43,222 bases of DNA from JAQIBY01 sp964527535 (GTDB lineage: Bacteria; Bacteroidota; Bacteroidia; Bacteroidales; ML635J-15). The notes beneath the pieces are model-generated. The model ran no database searches and had not been told where the DNA came from. It was given only the letters and a program-made list of their open reading frames with translations. The position numbers were made by a program, and so were the translations under genes. The stretch is from assembly GCA_964527535.1 (NCBI GenBank), contig CAZGPW010000177.1, positions 1-43,222 of the forward strand, in the 5' to 3' direction. Of the stretch, positions 19,601-27,600 are shown piece by piece (within the stretch, counting starts at the first letter, position 1; each line of letters starts with the position of its first letter).

Positions 19601-21522
19601 TTTCATGCCCCGGAGGTGATGATGGTTCGATTTCTGTTTCTGTAGCCGGAGGAACAGGTAATTATGATTATGAATGGTTTGGGACAACGGGAAGTACTTC
19701 ATCTGTAAGTGGCATCAGTTCTGCTGATTATACAATCAATGTGTACAATGCCAATGACCATAATTGTTTTGTTACCGAAACCTTCTTTGTCCCCGAACCA
19801 GACCCCATTGTTGCCACTTTAGGCAGTGTTAACGCAACTTGTAACCTGGATAACGGAACCGCTTTTGTTGAATCAATATCCGGTGGCACTCCTGGGTATA
19901 ATTACTCCTGTAACCCTGGAAATATTACAGGCACAGATTCTGCAACTAATTTGGCACCTGGAAGTTATGTTTGTGATGTTACCGATGCTTATGGGTGTAC
20001 GGCCAGTTTTAATATCGATGTAGGAGAAACATCAGCTCCTCAATTGGTTAACACGGTTGCCCAGGGAGTTACTTGTTTTGGCTATAACGATGGGCATGGA
20101 GAAGTTGAAGTATCCGGAGGAACTCCACCATATACATACGATTGGAATCCCGATGTGACCGATCAACCTGTTCATGATAGCCTTGAAGCTGGATTATATA
20201 TGGTTACCGTAACCGATATGGATGGATGTAAAGTGTTTGCCACTATTCCAATTAGCAGCCCGGACGAGATAATTGCAACAACATCCGATGATGATACTAT
20301 CTGTATAGGTCAAACAACTAATGTTAACGTTTCTGCAACCGGAGGAACTCCTCCATTTACATACCAATGGGAAACCCTTGGAACGGGAGCAGCACACAAT
20401 GTATCACCTGGGGTGACAACAGATTATGTTGTCACTGTTATTGACAATGCCGGATGTTCCTCAGAACCTCAATCTGTTGAAATAACAGTAAGGCCTCCCC
20501 TTGATATTGTCGTGACATCTCCGGGCGCAGTGTGCCTTGGCCAAACTGCTGTTCTCCAGGCAACAGCCAATGGAGGTGACGGAGACTATACCTATAGTTG
20601 GGGGCATGGTATTGTTACTGATAATCCACAACTACCATTCAGCCCGGAAACTCATACTTATTTCCAGGTTATTCTTACTGATGGTTGTGGAACACCTCCT
20701 GATACTGCAGAAATTACACTGAATGTATCTCCACAACCGGAAATTGATATCATTCGCACTCCTACCAAAGGATGTGCCCCTTTAAAAGTTTCTTTTGACA
20801 ACAACACAAGTAATTATACTTACGCATATCGTTGGAATTTCGATGATGAAGAGTCAGAAGACAACAATACATCCACTTTAAGAAATCCTATACACACTTT
20901 TGAGGAACCTGGTTACTATGAAGTTTCTGTAAACGTGACAACAGATCAGGGATGCTCTGATTCAACGACTGTTAATGTAAGAATAAAAGAAAATCCGACT
21001 GCTGATTTTATTGCTAACCCATGGACTGCTGCTGCTTATACAAACTCTGTTCATTTCATAAATCAATCATTCAATTCAACTTCATGGAAATGGTTATTTG
21101 GTGATGAAGGCATCAGTACAGAAGAAAATCCTGATCATGTTTTTGAAGATTATGGTGATATCCCTGTAACACTTATTGCATATAATGATATCGGTTGTAC
21201 TGATTCTATTACGCAAGAAGTGCATATCATTGAAGAACATCGTTTTTACGTTCCTACAGCTATTAATGTCTATTCTCCGGAAAACAATTTATTTGCCCCG
21301 GTTGGGAAAGGTATTCAATACGATACTTATGAAATGACAGTTTTTAATCGCTGGGGAGAACCTGTTTTTACAACTAAAGATTTCAATGAAGGTTGGAATG
21401 GACGAACCAATAACAACAAAGGCGACTACGTTAGTACCGGCACTTATACCTGGGTCATTAAATTGAGAGATAAATTTGGGAAAGATCACTTGTATTCAGG
21501 TAAAGTTACGGTATTCAGATAA
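13657..21522 (+). CDS. Giant T9SS-exported adhesin-like protein with 22 SprB-type repeats (paralogue A)
   Basis: A 2621-residue exported protein. The signal peptide ends near SYGQ (residue 20), followed by an acidic stretch. The head (about 85-505) is made of Ig-like/PKD-like beta domains, plus one Big_2-like unit near 425-505 (AAVSSSGVVTAQNAGTATIT). Residues 509-2202 hold 22 SprB-type repeats of about 77 residues. Each has a Cys-x-G-x-x-DG opening, a GGTxPYxYxW core and a YxVTVTDxxGC close. Two Ig-like units (2203-2359) and two PKD domains (about 2360-2445 and 2446-2527) follow. The gliding-motility-type T9SS domain is 2528-2621 (FNRWGEPVFTTKDFN, closing SGKVTVFR). SprB of Flavobacterium johnsoniae is the model: a mobile surface adhesin. 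Binding target, and whether this organism glides, are unknown. Repeat 21 has Cys in place of the core Trp (codon 19909-19911). Confidence 0.92.
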   Translation: MRCIYLLYIFIFVFSLSYGQSDNVVTNNSCDDSLSIVQTSTSSSSLDNNDENYIYDWDIDPATSESDDPEIEMIRSLSNCNTTSTAYTLCEGGSFTVTHGTTGCCDGSARLRYYNGYTGTWNWGTYGTDQYTSSVTNAAPGTYNFETRIVGSNGTTYCTDDINVTVYARPGATSVSGSGDHCGSATLTATGGTGGTIYWQNTTSNGTSTATASTSQTVSSSGTYYFRAEDNGCWGTQGSATVSVQQPPTAPTGISGATTICDGETTTLSATGGTEGGGCTYEWFIGGCGTGSVIGTGSSITVSPTSNTSYFVRRVGTYPCDGVTTGCANVTVTVETLSNAPTVAIASPDSICEGSTITLNRVGGSLGTGASWEWYTGSCGGTHAGSGTFITVTPSPSVNNFYVRAEGNCNNTACASVPVTITPQSALTSVTGPSPLCVGDIETFTANGAVLGGGTGAWTSDNAFVAAVSSSGVVTAQNAGTATITYTISGGCGGTISESMTVTVDPPPSVSVTTTQSNCGFCDGTASATTGLSSYLWSSGGTSDTETGLCGGNYTVTVEDANGCTNDESFTIDDVGTIPTVSVFTTDPTCPGDCDGTATVNATGPATFTYNYSDGSTPNNQTTGGLCAGVYQVTVADGANALCTDIDTFNVSDPAPMSLTMNSTDAFCGLANGSASVSVGGNYTMPLFYNWSNGDITGSISGLSPGNYSVTVTDGNGCVAQNSVTINDTGIPFTVTTSVNQNAQCFGSCDGSATANAAGSSGPYTYQWSSGTNPNDATVHGLCAGTHVVTVAEGACEVTETVTITEPSDITATITSNDAHCGQSDGDITVNASGGTVSGDYDYIWDCSPAQFTSTASNLPAGTYHVTVTDDNNCTAEFTGSIMDIGGVSINETHSATLCSYSSDGTATINVLSGDPDFTYDWSHGVVNTTSATSHTLNNLSSGSYTVTVTDTYGCSAETSFTINAAPVLDATIDYSSDVTCNGFCDGTAGISASGGTTPYSYDWGAGNGNTPNQPDNTGLCPGNYVITVTDANSCIATTPSVFIAEPTSINLSVTSTNSHCGQADGTASVVPSGGTVASDYSYQWSGGNQPTSANNTGLSAAGSPYTVTVSDDNNCQATATVNITDTVAPSLSISNTTDITCYGDNDGTATVSIGGGSPPFGIEWGTTPIQNTATATNLGPGSHSVTVTDTYGCTYMASATINEPSELTVNTVPTFIDCFGDCNGSAQANVSGGTTPYTYLWSDFQNTQMAAGLCAGDYAVTVTDDNGCTAEDSVTLDHNPEIIVNAVITPSDCGQSNGEIDLTVSGGSSPYDYDWDSGQQTEDLLGVPAGTYEVTITDNIGCETIEVFTINDVAGPTVTISSSTDAVCFNSCDGTATADVTGGTGPFNYEWNTTPVQTNPTATSLCAGSYTVEVTDMATGCVVTSSVTINEPSQLDANGVSVDPLCYNACNGEIQQTTFNGTPPYSYTWTGPGALPSTEDLTGLCDGNYSVIIEDDNGCTISRNYTLNEPNEYVLTPFSVMTSCNGSCDGEAAVNAVGGTSPYTYAWNDTNNQTTQVAIDLCPGTYNVTVTDNNNCTASIDVNVPDPPAMAFASTTTTNTSCFGYNDGAASVSITGGTPPYTYMWSTGDVTASVNNLPAGTHCVTVQDDNTCSIDTCLTVDQPAAIDVVMNVTDESCYGSCDGEITANVTGGSPGYTYSWSDSATSASNNNLCVGLYQLTVTDNQGCTFNTIATVNGPDELDIVIQDTVRPHCNNNDGSITVGGTGGTSPYNYEWQNFPSNTTNPLNNIPSGNYTVTVTDSHGCSTLLVITLNDILAPVIDSINISNVDCYGNATGEAEVFFTSATTSNTISWNDPASQTSAHAVNLEAGQYTVEVTDDNGCSTSETITITEPSLFETNISGYTDATCNGFCNGSAQAAFTGGTPPVNYSWTGGHSSQNVAGLCPGTYIVTATDQNGCVSHDTVIISEPTPMSITANITPVSCPGGDDGSISVSVAGGTGNYDYEWFGTTGSTSSVSGISSADYTINVYNANDHNCFVTETFFVPEPDPIVATLGSVNATCNLDNGTAFVESISGGTPGYNYSCNPGNITGTDSATNLAPGSYVCDVTDAYGCTASFNIDVGETSAPQLVNTVAQGVTCFGYNDGHGEVEVSGGTPPYTYDWNPDVTDQPVHDSLEAGLYMVTVTDMDGCKVFATIPISSPDEIIATTSDDDTICIGQTTNVNVSATGGTPPFTYQWETLGTGAAHNVSPGVTTDYVVTVIDNAGCSSEPQSVEITVRPPLDIVVTSPGAVCLGQTAVLQATANGGDGDYTYSWGHGIVTDNPQLPFSPETHTYFQVILTDGCGTPPDTAEITLNVSPQPEIDIIRTPTKGCAPLKVSFDNNTSNYTYAYRWNFDDEESEDNNTSTLRNPIHTFEEPGYYEVSVNVTTDQGCSDSTTVNVRIKENPTADFIANPWTAAAYTNSVHFINQSFNSTSWKWLFGDEGISTEENPDHVFEDYGDIPVTLIAYNDIGCTDSITQEVHIIEEHRFYVPTAINVYSPENNLFAPVGKGIQYDTYEMTVFNRWGEPVFTTKDFNEGWNGRTNNNKGDYVSTGTYTWVIKLRDKFGKDHLYSGKVTVFR
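15181..20262 (+). repeat. Array of 22 SprB-type coding repeats (paralogue A)
   Basis: Twenty-two degenerate coding units of roughly 230 bp, read as protein repeats averaging 77 residues. Ten units (numbers 1, 2, 4, 7, 10, 12, 13, 14, 16, 19) have four cysteines in the order C-x(2-3)-CDG ... LC-x-G ... GC. The others lack both middle cysteines; unit 15 carries a different extra pair. Each unit is more like the unit with the same number in the second giant gene than like its own neighbours. Confidence 0.85.
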
Positions 21523-21658
21523 TATTTATCACTGAAAGTTTATTATCTGATTCGCACAATTATTTGTCAGAAAGACGGGTATTATTTTATTTACCATAAA
21601 TTGTATTACATGTAAAAAACCGTAAAATATTTTAACCAATAATAATTTGATCATTGCC

Positions 21659-24600
21659 ATGAATTATTTTATAAAACTAAAAACGCTATTTTTCGCCGTT
21701 ATTTTTGCGGTTATGCCGTTGCTAATCTCCGCCCAGTGTGGAGGCGGCGGTACCTATGCAGGTAATTTGTCAATGCTGCCTACCTTTCAAACAATAAATG
21801 TCAGTTCAGGAGAAAGATATACATTTACAGCCTATGCTCAAACAACATACATTTTTACTTTTTGCCAAGGTGGTGGAAATCACACCATTGACACCCAATT
21901 AGAAATCTGTGATGAATTTGGTACCACTGTACATTCATATAATGATGACCATTGCGGGCTGGGATCTGAAATAACATGGATAGCACCCAGCAACGGTACA
22001 TATAGTGTGGTTATTCACCAGTATTATTGTAATGATGGAGGAACATCTGCCGGCACAATGGCCTATAAAACCCTCACACCTCCCACCGAACAAGATTGCC
22101 TGGGTGCCCTGCCATTATGTAATTCTACAAATTCTCACCCTGTTTCAGCTTCAGGCAATGGTCATTATACGGATATATATGATTTTAATACCAATGATGG
22201 CATGGCAGTATCTACTTGGAATTGTCCTAATTGCCTTGTATCAGGAGAGGATAACAGTATGTGGTACACTTTCACAGTACAATCAGGCGGATCTTTAGAC
22301 TTTACCATCACTCCCAATAACTCTGGTGATGATTATGACTGGGCGCTTTATGATATTACTTCTGCTGATTGTTCTGATTTAATTAATTATTCCTCCAACC
22401 CACCGGTAAGTTGTAATTATTGTGGGAACACAGGAACCACAGGCATGGGGCCAGGATCCTATGATTGTGAAGGGCCTAACAGTTGTTCCGAATATAACGA
22501 TTCATACTCGGTATCTACAGACGAAACTTATGCTCTTATTGTCAATAATTTTTCCGGGTCAACAGATGGTTACACAATAGGTTTTGGTGGCACTTCAAGT
22601 GTCGTTGACAATACAGGGCCATATATGGAAGACCTGGTTTATAATCCGGAATGTGGTGCATCAAGCCTTACTGTACAATTCAGCGAACGGCTTTGGTGTA
22701 CAAGTGTCCAACCTGATGATTTTGTCATTACAGGCCCCCAGGGGGAATATGACATTGATGATGTATGGAGTGAGATATGCCTTGCCGGCTTAGGATCTTC
22801 ATACGGCGATACATATTATGACGATGTCTGGACAATTGAATTAACAGACTATCTCGAACATGATGGCAATTACACGTTAACCGTTTTAGGTGGTGGCGTT
22901 GATGACATTTGTTCAAATTATTCACCTGAAAATTCCATTAATTTTTCCATTGCCGGGGTTGAGGCAGATACACTTTACGGAAACATTTCCTGTTATGGTG
23001 CAAATGATGGCTGGGCACAAGTAACAAACATTGCCGGATCTGTTTCTCCTTACACAACAAATTGGTCAGGGCCTGGTGGGTTTACGGCAACAGGCACCAG
23101 CATTTCTGGTCTCGGGCCTGGGGCTTACACCGTTACAATCACAGATGATAATGGCAGATGCGAATTTATTGAAACCATAAATATCTACGAGCCCAGCCAG
23201 ATAACTTTCAACACATCAACAACCAACCCCGGCTGTAATAATAATGACGGGGAAATTACTATAGACAATATTAGCGGAATGTTTCCTCCTTACGATATTG
23301 CCTGTACAGGACAATCAACTGAATATAATACAACAAGCCATACTTTTACCGGATTGTCTGGTGGAACATATACCATTACAGTCACTGATGATCATGGATG
23401 TTCGAATACAAACACCGTAACACTTACCGCACCCCCAATGCCGGATGCAAGCTTTACATATAACGGAAACCAATGCTTTAATAACCAATCCTTTGACTTT
23501 ACCCATACAGGCACTTCGGTGTCAGGTGAAACTTATAACTGGTCTTTCAGTGGCGGAACACCATCCTCATCTACGGACGAAAATCCAACCGGGGTGACCT
23601 TTGGTTCATCCGGTTCACATAACGTAACCCTAACGGTAACAGCCGGATCATGCAGTGATGCTCAAAGCATTAATGTTACAGCCTATCCCTTACCCGATCC
23701 AAATGTCACAACCACAGATGAAAATTGTGGTGCATGCGACGGCACAGCATCCGCAACATCCGGGCTAAGCTCTTATACATGGTCAACCGGTGGTACATCT
23801 GATACAGAAACCGGTTTATGTGCAGGATCATATTCTGTTACCGTTACCGACGCCAATGGCTGCTCAAACACAGAATCCTTTACCATTGACAACTATGGAA
23901 CAGTGCCCTCAGCCAATGTGGTTACAACCGATCCTACATGTCAGGGTGATTGCGATGGCGAAGCAACTGTTAATGCCACAGGGCCTTCTACTTTTTCTTA
24001 CAACTATTCCGGCGGATCCACCCCCAATAATCAAACCACAGGCGGCCTGTGCGCTGGCAGTTATACTGTTACTGTGGCCGATGGGGCATATCCGTCATGT
24101 TATACGGTAGAAAGTTTCAGCATTACAGACCCTGCCGGCATGACACTAACGATGAGCGGCACCGACGCCAACTGCGGCCTGGCAAATGGATCTGCCTCAG
24201 TATCTGTAGGCGGAACTTATACATCACCTTTAAGTTATAACTGGTCTAACGGAGGAACTACAAGTACAATTGATAATATCCCGGCAGGAAGTTATACAGT
24301 TACAGTAGCCGATGGGAACGGATGTACAGCTCAAGACAGCATTGTTATCAATGATACAGGGGTCCCCTTTACCACTTCTGTAACTGTAGATCAACATGTA
24401 CAATGTAACGGCGAGTGCGATGGTTCTGCTACAGCTAGTGCAAGTGGAAGTACCGGTCCGTATTCATATCAGTGGAGCAGCGGTACAAATCCCACAAATG
24501 CAACGGTTACTGACCTCTGTGCAGGCTCACATTCCGTTACTATTTCCGAAGGCGACTGTGATGTTATAGAAAACATTACCATTACTGAACCAACAGCCAT

Positions 24601-27600
24601 TACAGGAACTGTCACTACGAGTGATGCCCACTGCGGGCAATCTGATGGTGATATTACTGTCAGTGCTTCAGGCGGAACTGTATCAGCAGACTATTCTTAT
24701 GAATGGGATTGTGTCCCGGCTCAGTTTACTGCTACTGCCTCAAGTCTGCCAGCCGGCACATACCATGTAACGGTCACTGATGATAATAACTGTACTGCTG
24801 AATTTACCGGGAGTATCCCTGACGTTGGTGGTGTATCAATCAACGAAACACATTCAGCAACACTCTGTTCATACTCCAGCGATGGATCTGCAACCATCAA
24901 TGTACTCGCCGGGGATCCCGACTTTACATATGATTGGTCACATGGTGTAAACAACACAACATCTGCAACAAGCCATACCTTAAATAATCTCGATCCCGGA
25001 CCATATACAGTTACTGTAACCGACACATGGGGTTGCTCCGCTGTTACCAATTTTACCATTGATACAGCCCCTGTACTTGATGCTACCATTTCCAATTCTA
25101 CCGATGTACTCTGTAATGGAAATTGTGATGGAACAGCAAGTGTTTCTGCGTCAGGCGGCACAGGCTCTTACACCTATGACTGGGGAGCAGGTAATGGCAG
25201 TGCCCCGGCACAAGCCGATAACTTTGACATGTGCCAGGGAAATTATACCGTTACCGTGACAGATGGTAACAGTTGTACGGCTACAGATTCTGTAACTATT
25301 TCAGAACCTACCGCATTAAGCCTTGGCATGAACAGCACAGACACGCATTGCGGACAATCTGACGGCGATGCTACCGTAATTCCATCTGGGGGAACTTCAC
25401 CTTATTCCTATTTGTGGTCAGATGGAACTACCACGCAATCTAATATCCACCTGGCTCCGGGGCATTATTGCGTAACAGTTACGGATGATAATGGCTGCCA
25501 GGATTCACTTTGTGTGGATATTCTCAATGAACCGGATCCAACCATATCCATTTCCAACACCACCGACATTACGTGTCACGGAGATAATGACGGAACAGCC
25601 ACTGTCTCTATTGGTGGTGGAAGCCCACCCTTCGACATTGAATGGGAAACTACCCCTGCACAACATACTGCAACAGCAACCAATTTAGGCCCCGGTACGC
25701 ATTATGTAACAGTAACTGACATGTATGGTTGTTCTTATCAGTCCAGTGCTACAATCAATGAACCTTCTGAACTTTCTGTGAGCACAAATTCAACACTTAT
25801 CAATTGTTTTGGAGATTGTGATGGATCTGCAACGGCCAATCCTTCCGGAGGAACGACCCCTTATACATACCTCTGGAGTGATTTTCAGAATTCACAAATG
25901 GCTGGCAGCTTATGCGCCGGCGATTATACCGTTACCGTGACAGACGATAACGGATGCACTGCTGAAGATGATATTACAGTAGATCAAAATGATGAAATCG
26001 TTGTGGATGCTGACATCACAGAATCAGACTGCGGACAATCCAACGGCGAAATAGACCTTACTGTTTCAGGTGGTTCTTATCCTTTCGATTTTGACTGGGA
26101 TTACGGGCCTCATACTGAAGATCTTCTTGGCATCCCTGCTGGTACATATGAAGTTACTATAACTGACAACAAAGGCTGTCAGGCTATTGAAGTATTCACA
26201 GTAAATGATGTTTCCGGCCCGACTTTAAACATTAGCTCTACAACGGATGCATCGTGTGAGGGAACATGCAACGGACAGGCCTCAGTTAATGTTACCGGAG
26301 GTACAGGGCCATTTGATTACCAATGGAATACAACCCCTGTTCAGTCCAATCCAACGGCAACTAATCTCTGTGCTGGTTCTTATACCGTTGAAGTTACGGA
26401 TATGACAACCGGTTGTATTGCCACATCAAGTGCAACAATTAATGAACCGACACAACTGGGCGTAAGCGGTGCAACTGTTGATCCCTCTTGTCATAATGCT
26501 TGTGACGGGGAAATTCAATTAACCACATTTGATGGTACTCCGCCCTATTCATACACCTGGACAGGCCCGGGATCATTACCATCAACCGAAGACTTGACAG
26601 GGCTCTGCGCAGGTACTTATACGGTAGTGATTGAAGATGCCAATGGTTGTATGATAACACGAAATTACTCCCTTTTCGAACCTGATTTTATTAATGTTAC
26701 AACCACAGTTGAAATGACCAACTGCAATGGTTCATGTGATGGGGAAGCAACAGTTAATGCTGTTGGAGGTACACCACCTTATACTTATGAATGGAGCGAT
26801 ATCAACAATCAAACATCACAAACTGCTGTAAGCTTATGTCCCGGCGGTTATGGGGTAACTGTTAACGATGCCAATGGATGTACAGGAAGTGGTTTTGCCA
26901 ATGTCCCGGATCCTTCTGCATTAGCCTTTGCCAGTACTTCAACAACCGATGCCAGTTGTAATGGACTTGCCGACGGAATTGCTGAGGTTACAATGGTCGG
27001 AGGAACACCACCTTATAATTACGCCTGGTCAAACGGTGCTGCAACCAATACAGCTAATAACCTGCCTGCCGGCACACACTGTGTAACCGTCTGGGATGAC
27101 AATGGCTGCGCAGTAGATACATGCCTCGACATTGACGAACCGGATCCCGTCAATATTGCGATGGACCTTACCAACGAATCCTGTAATGGGTATTGCGATG
27201 GAGAAATTACTGCCAATGTATCAGGCGGAACACCCGGATATACCTACAACTGGTCTAACACCGCAACATCAGCAACCAATGATAACCTTTGTGTTGGCTT
27301 ATATCTGCTTACTGTTACGGATAACAACGGTTGTGAACAAAATGCCAGTGCCAGCATAAACGGACCGTCCTTACTTGATATCGTGGTTCAGGATACTGTT
27401 ATGCCACATTGCGGAAACAATGACGGTTCAATTACCATAGGCGTGGTTGGAGGAACATCGCCTTATACGTATGCATGGGAAAACTATCCCTCAGAAACAA
27501 CGTCCTCCCTGAGCAATATCCCGAATGGTAATTACACCGTATCCGTTACCGACGACAATGGTTGTTCAACCTCACACACCATTGATTTAAATGATATCTC

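Noticed and set aside
15181..20262. Periodic repeats considered as a CRISPR array or DNA satellite
   Set aside because: The units are about 230 bp, in frame and conserved at protein level with Cys, Trp and Gly positions, so they are coding domains.
21647..21658. TTG start for the second giant gene
   Set aside because: The ATG at 21659 leads straight into a standard signal peptide; the TTG only adds four unneeded residues.
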